Origin: Gammaproteobacteria bacterium
Lineage (GTDB): Bacteria > Pseudomonadota > Gammaproteobacteria > DSM-16500
Direction of reading: 5' to 3'
Length of the DNA: 18,369 bases
NCBI GenBank assembly: GCA_013287025.1
Contig: JABDEN010000032.1
Coordinates: 1 to 18,369 of the forward strand
Shown here: piece after piece, positions 1-6,392 of the stretch
Position numbering within the stretch: position 1 is the first letter of the stretch
Layout: each line of letters begins with the position of its first letter
Program-made: the position numbers and the translations under genes
Notes under the pieces: model-generated
What the model saw: only the letters and a program-made list of their open reading frames with translations
Database searches by the model: none
Told to the model about the DNA's origin: nothing

Positions 1-378
1 CTACTCGCCCATGTGGCTTTTTGTATCCCATTTGTGGTATTAACGGTTTATAGTCGAATTGTATCTTTTGATGAATATATTTTTGAAGCGGCAAAAGATT
101 TGGGCGCGCGCGATTTCACGATTTTAACACGCGTTATTTTACCGTTATTGTGGCCTGCTTTACTATCAGGTTGGTTATTAAGTTTTACTTTATCCATCGA
201 TGATGTATTAATTAGTTATTTTGTGGCAGGTCCTGATTTTGATATTTTACCTTTAAAAATTTATTCAATGGTGCGACTTGGTGTTAAACCTGAAATTAAC
301 GCACTTTGCACTATCACCTTTGCTTTAACTTTATTACTAATTATTCTTTCCCAATTTTTCTTAAGGAAAAAACCGTGA
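1..378 (+). CDS. potC: Spermidine/putrescine ABC transporter permease PotC, C-terminal part
   Basis: This is the C-terminal 125 or so codons of the inner-membrane permease of the PotABCD polyamine importer. The frame is open from base 1 (CTA CTC GCC CAT GTG...), so the gene starts outside the window and the GTG at 13 is internal. The cytoplasmic EAA loop that contacts the PotA ATPase is clear: EAAKDLGARDF, followed by ILPLLWPALLSG. Hydrophobic segments lie on both sides, and the protein ends in the basic tail FLRKKP. The stop TGA (376-378) overlaps the GTG start of potD by four bases, so the two genes are translationally coupled. Assignment to PotC rather than PotB rests on memory of the family and on the position directly before potD. 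Confidence 0.93.
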   Translation, partial: LLAHVAFCIPFVVLTVYSRIVSFDEYIFEAAKDLGARDFTILTRVILPLLWPALLSGWLLSFTLSIDDVLISYFVAGPDFDILPLKIYSMVRLGVKPEINALCTITFALTLLLIILSQFFLRKKP

Positions 379-1403
379 GATTTTTTTTTGGATTTTTCTT
401 AACGTTTTGGTTTTTGTCGGGATTTGCCAACGAAAATATTTTAAATGTTTACACGTGGTCAGAAGAAATTCCTGAAAAAATTATCAAGCAATTCGAAAAA
501 GAAACCGGCATTGAAATCAATTATTCTTCTTTCGACAGCAATGAAATTATGTTCGCCAAGCTTCGCACGAATCGAAAAGGATATGATGTCGTTGAGCCCT
601 CTAGTTATTACATCGAACGAATGCAGCGACAAAATATGCTTCAGGTATTGGATAAAACGCAGTTACCGAATTACAAAAATTTGGATCCATTTTTTTTAAA
701 TCAAAGTTATGATCCGGATTCTAAATACAGCGTTCCATTTTTGTGGGGTGTGACAGGTATTGTGATTAATACCGATTATTATAAACCAGAAGATGTGAAG
801 CGCTGGTCGGATTTTTTATCTCCCAAATTTTTTAATCAATTAATGCTGCTCGATGAAGCACGCGGTGTATTTTCACCTGCTTTACGTATGCTCGGCTATT
901 CTGTGAATGATACAGATCCCACACATTTACAGTCTGCTTTTCACAAATTAAAACAACTTCTCCCGAACGTGCGTCTATTTAATAGTGATGCCGCCGTGTC
1001 GATTTTAATTGACGAAGATGCGAATATTGGCATGGCCTGGAATGGTGATATCGTTAAAGCCGTTCATGAAAATCCTAAATTACAATTTATTTTCCCAGAA
1101 GACGGTTTTGAAATGTGGGTGGATAATTTTGTCATTTTAAAAGATGCGCCACATAAAAAAAATGCTTATCGTTTTTTAAATTTCTTATTACGCCCCGATA
1201 TTGCAATGGCCGTTAGTCTTGAAGTCACCTATGCGACCGCCAATGCGGAGGGACGTAAATTGCTCCCTTCTAAGTTGAAAGATAATCCCATTCTTTATCC
1301 CTCGTATGCCGTTTTAAAAAAAGGAGAATTTCAATCTGACATTGGCGACGATGCCGCGGGATTGATTGAAAAATATTGGGAGTTGTTGAAGATGGGGGGG
1401 TGA
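375..1403 (+). CDS. potD: Spermidine/putrescine-binding periplasmic protein PotD
   Basis: This is the periplasmic substrate-binding protein that delivers polyamines to PotBC. I take the GTG at 375 as the start: AAGGAAAA lies just upstream at 363-370, the start overlaps the potC stop (GTGA), and it gives a clean signal peptide (RFFFGFF...FLSGFA, cleavage near residue 18). An upstream ATG at 306 lies inside potC and would spoil the signal peptide. The 342 residues match the usual length. Family signatures include YTWSEEIP (26-33), ETGIEI, PFLWGVTGI (121-129), the DEARGVF loop (160-166), AWNGD (221-225), MWVDNF (247-252) and NFLLRPD (269-275). The tryptophans and Asp250 correspond to polyamine-binding positions known in E. 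coli PotD. In the DEARGVF loop one acidic contact appears to be glycine. No intrinsic terminator is evident after the gene. Confidence 0.95.
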   Translation: MRFFFGFFLTFWFLSGFANENILNVYTWSEEIPEKIIKQFEKETGIEINYSSFDSNEIMFAKLRTNRKGYDVVEPSSYYIERMQRQNMLQVLDKTQLPNYKNLDPFFLNQSYDPDSKYSVPFLWGVTGIVINTDYYKPEDVKRWSDFLSPKFFNQLMLLDEARGVFSPALRMLGYSVNDTDPTHLQSAFHKLKQLLPNVRLFNSDAAVSILIDEDANIGMAWNGDIVKAVHENPKLQFIFPEDGFEMWVDNFVILKDAPHKKNAYRFLNFLLRPDIAMAVSLEVTYATANAEGRKLLPSKLKDNPILYPSYAVLKKGEFQSDIGDDAAGLIEKYWELLKMGG

Positions 1404-1454
1404 TCTTGGTTAGCATTACTTGGATGGATTTTAATTTTATAAAATGGAGAATTT

Positions 1455-2387
1455 ATGGTTTGTCATGTATGCCTAGAGCCTAACACCAACTACGAACAAA
1501 TAGAAAATTTTACTAGGTATAGATGTGGAACATATCAGTTAAGAATTATTAATCCACCAAGAATAACAAACGAATCATGTCGTTACATTGTTAGCGGACA
1601 TATTCGAGAAAATCAAAGTCCTCACAAACCATTCGAACTCACGCAAGCTATTATTGATAGATTAGAAACTATGCCTAAACCCACCTTTGAACACAATGTG
1701 ATTAGATTAATGCGTTATATTGAATTTAAAACTACTTATTATGGAGAACCAATTGAAATTGATACACGCAATTTCTCAAGTACTCCTGAGTTAATTGCTA
1801 TTTGTTATGCACACACTATAAATGAAGTAGATTTTCTACGGCGTTATCTTTATTTAGAAAAACTAATATCAGAGGAAAAAGGTGGTTTTTACGCATTAAC
1901 TTTCAAAGGATTTAAATATCTAGAATCTCTAAAAAATAATATTAATTCTGATTTATGCTTCTGCGCTATGTGTTTTGATGAAGACTGCAAAGGGATTTTT
2001 GATGATCTCCTTGAACCCGCCGTTAGAAATGCGGGTTGGAATATCCAAAGAGTTGATCAAACTCACTATCATGAAGGTGTGATGGATCAAATCATAACAC
2101 TGATAAGAGAAAGTAAATTTGTTATTGCTGATCTTACAAAAAACAAAAAAGGTGTTTATTTTGAAGCAGGTTTTGCCAAAGGGTTTGGTAAAGAAATCAT
2201 TTTTACATGTAAAGAGGAAGATATGAAGGAATTACATTTTGATGTTCGACATTATAATTTCTTAGTATGGTCTGATAAAGATTTAGAAAAAGGAAAAAAA
2301 GAATTAAAAGCGAGAATTACCGCTACTATAGGGTACGGTCCTCATAAAAAAATAGATGGACCTTTAAAAATGGCCATTAATCAATAA
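1455..2387 (+). CDS. Zinc-finger/winged-helix protein with nucleoside deoxyribosyltransferase/TIR-like C-terminal domain
   Basis: A 310-residue protein that I cannot assign to a named gene. Three parts can be seen. The N-terminus has cysteines spaced like a small zinc-binding knuckle (C3, C6, C24). The middle (about 110-160) resembles a winged helix ending LTFKGFKYLESL. The C-terminal part (about 165-295) has the pattern of the nucleoside 2-deoxyribosyltransferase/TIR-like fold: VIADLTKN (223-230), then GVYFEAGFAKGFGK (233-246) and IIFTC. Glu237 sits where the catalytic glutamate of that superfamily is expected. Such domains hydrolyse N-glycosidic bonds of nucleotides or NAD, and several TIR-like members act in anti-phage immunity. 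A defence role here is inference. A Shine-Dalgarno-like TGGAGA (1445-1450) precedes the start. The gene converges on the minus-strand toxin-antitoxin-like cassette with only 6 bases between. Confidence 0.7.
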   Translation: MVCHVCLEPNTNYEQIENFTRYRCGTYQLRIINPPRITNESCRYIVSGHIRENQSPHKPFELTQAIIDRLETMPKPTFEHNVIRLMRYIEFKTTYYGEPIEIDTRNFSSTPELIAICYAHTINEVDFLRRYLYLEKLISEEKGGFYALTFKGFKYLESLKNNINSDLCFCAMCFDEDCKGIFDDLLEPAVRNAGWNIQRVDQTHYHEGVMDQIITLIRESKFVIADLTKNKKGVYFEAGFAKGFGKEIIFTCKEEDMKELHFDVRHYNFLVWSDKDLEKGKKELKARITATIGYGPHKKIDGPLKMAINQ

Positions 2388-2393
2388 ATTCCA

Positions 2394-2585
2394 TTATAAT
2401 TTTTTTACAGGAATTTCGTCAGGATTCAGCCAAAAAACTTCGCCATTTTTTGAACCGCATACAGGATTTCCGGCTTGTTTATGCTTCAACAGAGCCTCAT
2501 TGATCGCAAGTTGAAGAATTTCAAGAACTTTTTGGGGGTCATTCATAACTTTAAAAATTTTGTCTTCATCTTTTTTTGGGTTCAT
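2394..2585 (-). CDS. Small partner protein of the zeta-type kinase
   Basis: A 63-residue acidic/polar protein, last gene of a four-gene minus-strand cassette. It overlaps the 3' end of the kinase gene by 20 bases, so it is almost certainly co-translated with it. The core, with ILQLAINEALLKHKQAGNPV (23-42) followed by GEVFWLNPDEIP, is a recognisable small-protein type that I recall next to orphan zeta-like kinases. No catalytic motif is visible. By position it could be an accessory factor or antitoxin, but classical epsilon antitoxins are longer, helical and encoded upstream of zeta. The function is unknown. I am confident it is a real gene because of the overlap and its low-gap operon position. 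Confidence 0.72.
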   Translation of the reverse strand: MNPKKDEDKIFKVMNDPQKVLEILQLAINEALLKHKQAGNPVCGSKNGEVFWLNPDEIPVKKL

Positions 2586-3153
2586 TGTATACCTCGTTTA
2601 ATCTTTTCCAAAAAATATGGTTTTGAATCTCTAAAACATCTTTAATTTTAGATGCAATTGAAGTCGGATTGCCTACATTTGTATTATCGTACATTTGCCA
2701 GGAATCCGCTATAGGTAAATATAAATGGAAGAAATTTTTAAGACCTCCGCTATATCGCCTCCGAATGGTTTCTTCTGGGACAAAATGACCTCCCATTTTC
2801 ACCCTTTCATTTACACGCGAAACAGCAAGATTAGAACAATCTAAAGCTAGAAAAATAAGATGAAAAAAATAACCGTCTTTCTTAAGATTCTTAATCCATG
2901 GCGCAAAAGAACGACTCGCTAAAGTAGTTTCGAAAGCAAAATTTTCCTTATTGGATGCTAAAAAATGCATTCTTTGAAGCATAGCTCTCCCGGCTTGGAT
3001 CGCAGCTTTTTCAGGTGCAAAAGCACTAAGACCAGCCGCAATAGTATCAGCATTAACAAAATGACTTATTTCTAGGCTTTTATTTAATAATATGGGGGCA
3101 GTTGTAGTTTTACCTGCACCATTAGGTCCTGCAATAACAATAATATGCGGCAT
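2566..3153 (-). CDS. Zeta-toxin-like P-loop kinase
   Basis: A 195-residue P-loop protein of the zeta toxin/AAA_33-like group. The Walker A motif GPNGAGKTT is at 9-17. Next come NADTIAAG (34-41), resembling the substrate-binding NAD/NxD strip of zeta toxins, and FETTLASRS (74-82), with Glu75 in the conserved 'E-T' position. RVNERVKMGGHFVPEETIRR (113-132) looks like the arginine-rich lid, followed by Y134. Classical zeta toxins phosphorylate UDP-N-acetylglucosamine and block cell-wall synthesis. Short chromosomal relatives like this one may have other substrates, so toxicity is inferred. It starts 7 bases after the 58-residue antitoxin-like gene, behind a GGTGA-type ribosome-binding site, and overlaps the following 63-residue gene. 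All key motifs appear intact. Confidence 0.85.
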   Translation of the reverse strand: MPHIIVIAGPNGAGKTTTAPILLNKSLEISHFVNADTIAAGLSAFAPEKAAIQAGRAMLQRMHFLASNKENFAFETTLASRSFAPWIKNLKKDGYFFHLIFLALDCSNLAVSRVNERVKMGGHFVPEETIRRRYSGGLKNFFHLYLPIADSWQMYDNTNVGNPTSIASKIKDVLEIQNHIFWKRLNEVYNEPKKR

Positions 3154-3160
3154 TACTCAC

Positions 3161-3337
3161 CTATTTACATTCGTGATTATTATGATTTTCCTCAAATTCG
3201 TAAGCAATAACTCGCTTGATAGCGGTTGCCTCTGTTGTTTCTAATATTCCCTCTTCTTCTAAAAAACTATCTAGAGTTGAACCGCGATGCTTTTTCGTTG
3301 GTTGGACAATCTCATCAACTTTTTTGGAATCAGTCAT
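3161..3337 (-). CDS. Small antitoxin-like protein (58 aa)
   Basis: A short gene read on the minus strand from ATG 3337 to TAG 3161. The protein starts MTDSKKVDEIV and has a central GSTLDSFLEEEGILETTEAT (19-38) followed by AIKRVIAYEFE. The pattern 'K-R-G-S-x-L-D-x-F-L-x-E-E-G-I ... A-x-K-R-V' recurs in small proteins annotated as addiction-module antitoxins or short regulators; that comparison is from memory. Its ATG overlaps the TGA of the upstream HTH gene (ATGA, 3334-3337), and its stop lies 7 bases before the kinase start. It is therefore translationally coupled on both sides, strong evidence that it is real despite its size. It is the best candidate for the antitoxin of the zeta-like kinase, though this is inference. 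Confidence 0.75.
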   Translation of the reverse strand: MTDSKKVDEIVQPTKKHRGSTLDSFLEEEGILETTEATAIKRVIAYEFEENHNNHECK

Positions 3338-3651
3338 AATTTCACCATTACCTTAAAATGCACCTTTTTTAACTTTTGAATGATATGAAAGATCATAAAT
3401 AATGATTTACTCGTAGGATTACCATTTGGACTTAACATTCTCATAATACTTTTTGGATTTTTTTCCATAAATTTCGCAAGTACTTCGAAAGTTATTGTTG
3501 CGTTAATATAATCACGAAGAATTGCTTTTCCGGCATCAATATCACCTGTCAATAATTCAGAAATGGCTTCCGTCAACATTGCTTCGCAGAATTTTTTGTC
3601 TTTTTTAGCGCGCATCATAATTGTTGATTTAAAATCTTTCGTTAACACCAT
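3334..3651 (-). CDS. HigA-like HTH antitoxin/transcriptional regulator
   Basis: A 105-residue protein with the typical layout of HigA-type addiction-module regulators. The N-terminal helical part has MVLTKDFKSTIMMRAKKD and FCEAMLTEAISELLTGDID (21-39). A helix-turn-helix follows at about 53-93: ITFEVLAKFMEKNPKSIMRM, then LSPNGNPTSKSLFMIFHII. It is the first full-length gene of the minus-strand cassette and ends in a four-base ATGA overlap with the next gene. As a DNA-binding antitoxin it probably autoregulates the operon through the inverted repeats upstream (3686-3724). Its usual partner, a HigB/RelE-type toxin encoded just upstream, is absent; only a 29-codon ORF lies there. The protein family is clear; its role with the kinase is inferred. 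Confidence 0.8.
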   Translation of the reverse strand: MVLTKDFKSTIMMRAKKDKKFCEAMLTEAISELLTGDIDAGKAILRDYINATITFEVLAKFMEKNPKSIMRMLSPNGNPTSKSLFMIFHIIQKLKKVHFKVMVKL

Positions 3652-3654
3652 ATT

Positions 3655-3744
3655 TTAACGCTCATGTTTTTCTTTAATATCGATAGTAACATTTAAGTTA
3701 CCAATTTTCAAGGTTCTCCTTGAAGTAAGATAATTCTTTGACAT
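3655..3744 (-). CDS. Possible 29-aa leader peptide or remnant gene upstream of the toxin-antitoxin-like cassette
   Basis: An ORF on the minus strand from ATG 3744 to TAA 3655, ending three bases before the ATG of the HTH gene. An internal in-frame TTG at 3711 is preceded by AAGGAG (part of the 3707-3724 hairpin), so an 18-residue version is also possible; that form carries IGNLNVTIDIKEKHER. No family is recognised. The tight spacing and the well-placed Shine-Dalgarno-like sequence suggest translation feeding into the HTH gene. It occupies the place where a HigB-type toxin gene would normally be, so it may be a decayed remnant, a leader peptide, or chance. Confidence 0.28.
   Translation of the reverse strand: MSKNYLTSRRTLKIGNLNVTIDIKEKHER
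3686..3724. promoter_or_regulatory. Paired inverted repeats, candidate operator of the toxin-antitoxin-like cassette
   Basis: Two adjacent dyads lie upstream of the HTH gene (ATG at 3651). The first is GTAAC-6-GTTAC (3686-3701). The second is TTCAAGG-TTCT-CCTTGAA (3707-3724), perfect over 7-bp arms with a 4-base loop. The second also places AAGGAG ahead of a TTG codon on the minus strand. Autoregulation at such dyads is usual for HigA-like antitoxins. Whether these are protein-binding sites, an RNA hairpin controlling translation, or both cannot be decided from sequence. Confidence 0.4.
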
Positions 3745-3845
3745 ATTGGACAAAAAATTTTATTTTCAAATTGTTTTTCCCCCATAAAAAAAATATGATA
3801 TAGCGAAATTATATTTTTTAATTTATCAACGAGGCATTAATAATT

Positions 3846-4895
3846 ATGTACACTCACTTGGTTAAAGGGGGCACGGTTGGTCTCACTATTACCAGAAGAT
3901 TACTCAGGAATATTACTGGCATTCCTGGATATGTGATTGACTTGATATTAGGTGGCCTGTGGACTAACGAAGACTATCGGAACAGTTATACGCCTTACTT
4001 AGATAACGTGCGAACGAGTCCTTGGCGGGGCGCGTTTGGTTATATTGGAGATATCATCGGAATAGTGGTAGGAGCCATTAGTGGGGCCATTATTGGAGCT
4101 GCATTATATTTTCCGGATCGTGCGATATTGCTATTTTCTCAAGCTTATCGAGCTATCAGAGATGACTTGAATACATTTGCTGAGATGGTGGGCACACATT
4201 CTTTTTTTAAAGCATTACTTTCATTTCAACTTCCAAGTAATTATATACAAAAATGCTGGAATATTTCTGTTGGTATTACCGCAGTCAGTATTGGATTACT
4301 ATTGTATGGTATCCTAAGACTGATTGAAATTGCTCTCCCTATTGGAAATTTTTTATCTAATACCTTCTGGAAACTAGGTGGATTAATTGGTGGCGTGGTA
4401 GGCGCAATCATATCACTTGCCGCTTTTCCCGTCTTACATTTATCAAACAAAATGCTAGATTTATACGATCGATTTCGTGAAGGCGTGAGAAATGTCGTTG
4501 CATTTTTTTACGCGAAAACTAATCAAAAATTGTACGTGCAAAACGATGGTCCTTGTCTTCCAAACTTTATACATTCGGATGAGTTTCGACAAAAAGTTAC
4601 AGAATTTAAAGATAAAAATACGACCACCATTCTTTTTGGCACATTAAACCCGTCTCAACCAGGCGATGCCAAAGTGATCAACGAAAATGTTTTAGAATGC
4701 CCTATTACACAGTCTGAGTTTGTGGATCCCGTCATTGATAGACATGGTCATACTTTTGAAAAAGCCGCCATTCTTGGTTGGCTTCATAATAATGCGACCT
4801 GTCCGCTGGGTAGAGAATTGTTAAATCCAAAAGATTTAGCACCCAATCTCGCAGTGAAATCTATCGTCGAAAGTAAAGCATTAAACAGAAGATAA
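3846..4895 (+). CDS. Membrane-anchored U-box protein, candidate secreted E3 ubiquitin ligase
   Basis: A 349-residue protein with a eukaryote-like U-box at its C-terminus (about 282-343). Signatures are ECPITQSEFVDPVIDRHGHT (284-303), FEKAAILGWL (304-313), TCPLGRELL (318-326) and the closing LAPNLAVKSIVE. U-boxes recruit E2 enzymes and transfer ubiquitin without zinc. Bacteria lack ubiquitin, so such proteins normally act inside a eukaryotic host after secretion, as with the Legionella Dot/Icm effector LubX. The N-terminal half has glycine-rich hydrophobic segments at about 63-88, 140-162 and 178-200, suggesting insertion in a membrane, perhaps the host vacuole. No Sec signal is seen. GAGG (3831-3834) precedes the ATG at slightly long spacing. 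A terminator follows at 4921. The U-box is certain from pattern; secretion and ligase activity are inferred. Confidence 0.85.
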   Translation: MYTHLVKGGTVGLTITRRLLRNITGIPGYVIDLILGGLWTNEDYRNSYTPYLDNVRTSPWRGAFGYIGDIIGIVVGAISGAIIGAALYFPDRAILLFSQAYRAIRDDLNTFAEMVGTHSFFKALLSFQLPSNYIQKCWNISVGITAVSIGLLLYGILRLIEIALPIGNFLSNTFWKLGGLIGGVVGAIISLAAFPVLHLSNKMLDLYDRFREGVRNVVAFFYAKTNQKLYVQNDGPCLPNFIHSDEFRQKVTEFKDKNTTTILFGTLNPSQPGDAKVINENVLECPITQSEFVDPVIDRHGHTFEKAAILGWLHNNATCPLGRELLNPKDLAPNLAVKSIVESKALNRR

Positions 4896-4920
4896 ACATT
4901 GAAATTGAAAAATGCTCTGT

Positions 4921-4945
4921 CATTGCATAGGCAATGTTTTTTATT
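4921..4945 (+). terminator. Intrinsic terminator after the U-box gene
   Basis: A perfect hairpin CATTGC-ATAG-GCAATG (4921-4936) is followed by six T and then ATT. It lies 25 bases after the U-box gene stop and is oriented for plus-strand transcripts. Confidence 0.75.
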
Positions 4946-5062
4946 GACGCTTGAATAAACTGGATGTCAGCTTGTAATTGTTTGCGCTTTTTCAATGTAT
5001 CAAGAAATAAAAAACCACGACGAATGCTAGTGTGTCCTCAGATTGATGACGCTTGAATAAAC
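4945..5062 (+). repeat. 16-bp direct repeat flanking an intergenic segment
   Basis: TGACGCTTGAATAAAC occurs twice, at 4945-4960 and 5047-5062, both on the plus strand, 102 bases apart. The segment between (GC-poor, no ORF) separates the U-box gene terminator from the 3' end of the minus-strand secreted-protein gene. It could be a small duplication or the footprint of a lost insertion. Confidence 0.7.
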
Positions 5063-5074
5063 AGAACGTTTTCT

Positions 5075-5497
5075 TTATTTAGTGGGCGGAGGTGCCATGT
5101 TAACCATATTATTTTCATTAATCTGCAAATTAAAACTTTGATCGCCCCCAACGGTAACGCCAGGACTGCTAGAAGTGAGGTCGCCTGTGCTTTTCCAATT
5201 TGATTGACTCCCTCCTACTGAACATCCTATCACTGTCATTGATACAACAGGATCGTGTGTGTATAGCGGGGTGCCAGAACCGGCGGAGTAATCGAAGCAT
5301 TGGGTAAAAGGTTTTTTACCTGTGCTTGTGGTAGCCATTACTTGAAAAACAGTCGTATCATTTCGAGAAGTAGATTGTTGAAGCTTCTGTAAAAAGCCTG
5401 GATCTATAGTAATTACATTACTAATCTCAGCAAAGACAACTTGCTCTGTTGTTAAAAATGCCATGAGCGTGAAGATCAAGATTTTTTTATTAGCCAT
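5075..5497 (-). CDS. Small secreted protein of unknown function
   Basis: A 140-residue protein I do not recognise. The first 23 residues are a convincing Sec signal peptide: basic MANKK, a hydrophobic stretch ILIFTLMAFL, then a VFA cleavage site before EISN. The mature part is rich in Ser, Thr, Gly and Asn. It contains just two cysteines, in TQCFDY (66-71) and IGCSVGG (91-97), which could form one disulfide in the periplasm or outside the cell, and it ends in a proline-rich tail (APPPTK). AAAGGAGAG sits at good distance before the ATG. It lies alone, convergent with the U-box gene and divergent from cvpA. Repeats, enzyme motifs and membrane anchors are not seen. Confidence 0.75.
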   Translation of the reverse strand: MANKKILIFTLMAFLTTEQVVFAEISNVITIDPGFLQKLQQSTSRNDTTVFQVMATTSTGKKPFTQCFDYSAGSGTPLYTHDPVVSMTVIGCSVGGSQSNWKSTGDLTSSSPGVTVGGDQSFNLQINENNMVNMAPPPTK

Positions 5498-5656
5498 TAT
5501 CCACTCTCCTTTTTGATCTTGTTAAAACTATTCTATCACGTTCTAAATAGTTAAAAAAAAATCATAAAAACTATATTTGATCAAAAATAAACATTATTGC
5601 CCTTCAACTTCTCGGATGCTATTCTCCGAAAAAATTCTCATACAAGGCTAAATATA

Positions 5657-6277
5657 ATGAACAATTGGAATGGCTTAGATTTTTTTATTTTTCTCATTTT
5701 AGCACTCAATACTATTCAAGGTATGTCGCGAGGCACTGCGAAAGAAATTATTTCTATGATGTGTTTGAGTATTGCATTAATATTCGCGATTAAATTTACT
5801 ATTCCATTAACCAATTTTTTTAATAGTTCACCGTTAGTGCATACGGTGATAAAAACCCCCATGGTCCAACGATTTATGCAGGCGATTGGTGCGGGTACGT
5901 TAACCTTAGAATTGTTATATGAAACCATGTATTCCATTAGCTTGCTTATTTGCTTCGTGGGAATATTTACCATATTAGAAGCAGCCCTCACGACAACTAG
6001 CATTGTACAAACACTTCCTTTACATCAAATCTTAATTAATCGCAAAGTCAGTAGCGCGATTGGGCTCACGCGAGGATATATCATTGGTTTGATATTTTTA
6101 TCGATTCTTACCTTACACATTGCGGATACGCAGCAAAAATTTATTCGTGAATCTTTTTTTGTAAAGTTATTTCATAATCAAACCGCGCGTTTAGATCGAA
6201 TTATTCGCAATCAAAAACCAGAGGATTATAAGAACCTTTATAAAGATCAGCCGGATTTGGCGTATTTTTCGAATTAG
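5657..6277 (+). CDS. cvpA: CvpA family inner-membrane protein
   Basis: A 206-residue membrane protein of the CvpA (colicin V production) family, a widely conserved family whose E. coli member is needed for colicin V export and is linked to envelope homeostasis. I place the start at ATG 5657 because the protein then begins MNNWNGLDFFIFLILALN, the normal family N-terminus, with AAGG about 10 bases upstream; a TTG at 5597 in the same frame would add 20 unlikely residues. About four hydrophobic segments are present. The family signatures GMSRGTAKE (22-30) and GLTRGYIIG (136-144), two 'G-x-x-R-G' turns, are clear. In many gammaproteobacteria cvpA precedes purF; here it is followed by an inverted-repeat element and a convergent acetyltransferase gene. 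Confidence 0.88.
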   Translation: MNNWNGLDFFIFLILALNTIQGMSRGTAKEIISMMCLSIALIFAIKFTIPLTNFFNSSPLVHTVIKTPMVQRFMQAIGAGTLTLELLYETMYSISLLICFVGIFTILEAALTTTSIVQTLPLHQILINRKVSSAIGLTRGYIIGLIFLSILTLHIADTQQKFIRESFFVKLFHNQTARLDRIIRNQKPEDYKNLYKDQPDLAYFSN

Positions 6278-6289
6278 CGAACGGTATTT

Positions 6290-6375
6290 TGTCATGCCAG
6301 CATGCTTTCCGCTTCCATCCAGGCGGCTTCGCTAAATGCCCACTGGATGCCAGCTAAAAGCATGCTGGCATGACA
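6290..6375. repeat. Long palindromic intergenic repeat (19-bp arms), MITE/REP-like
   Basis: TGTCATGCCAGCATGCTTT (6290-6308) is exactly complementary to 6357-6375, enclosing 48 bases. Within the loop a second stem pairs CATCCAG (6316-6322) with CTGGATG (6343-6349), so the whole 86 bases fold as a nested cruciform. The sequence resembles the dispersed palindromic repeats common in many bacterial genomes. It sits between the convergent cvpA and GNAT genes and could also act as a two-way terminator. Confidence 0.8.
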
Positions 6376-6392
6376 GCGTAATGCGTAAGAAA

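Noticed and set aside
306..374. Longer PotD start at ATG 306
   Set aside because: It lies inside potC and would put 23 extra residues before a good signal peptide; the GTG at 375 has a Shine-Dalgarno and overlaps the potC stop.
5597..5656. Upstream TTG start for cvpA adding 20 residues
   Set aside because: The added residues do not fit the family N-terminus, and ATG 5657 is preceded by AAGG.
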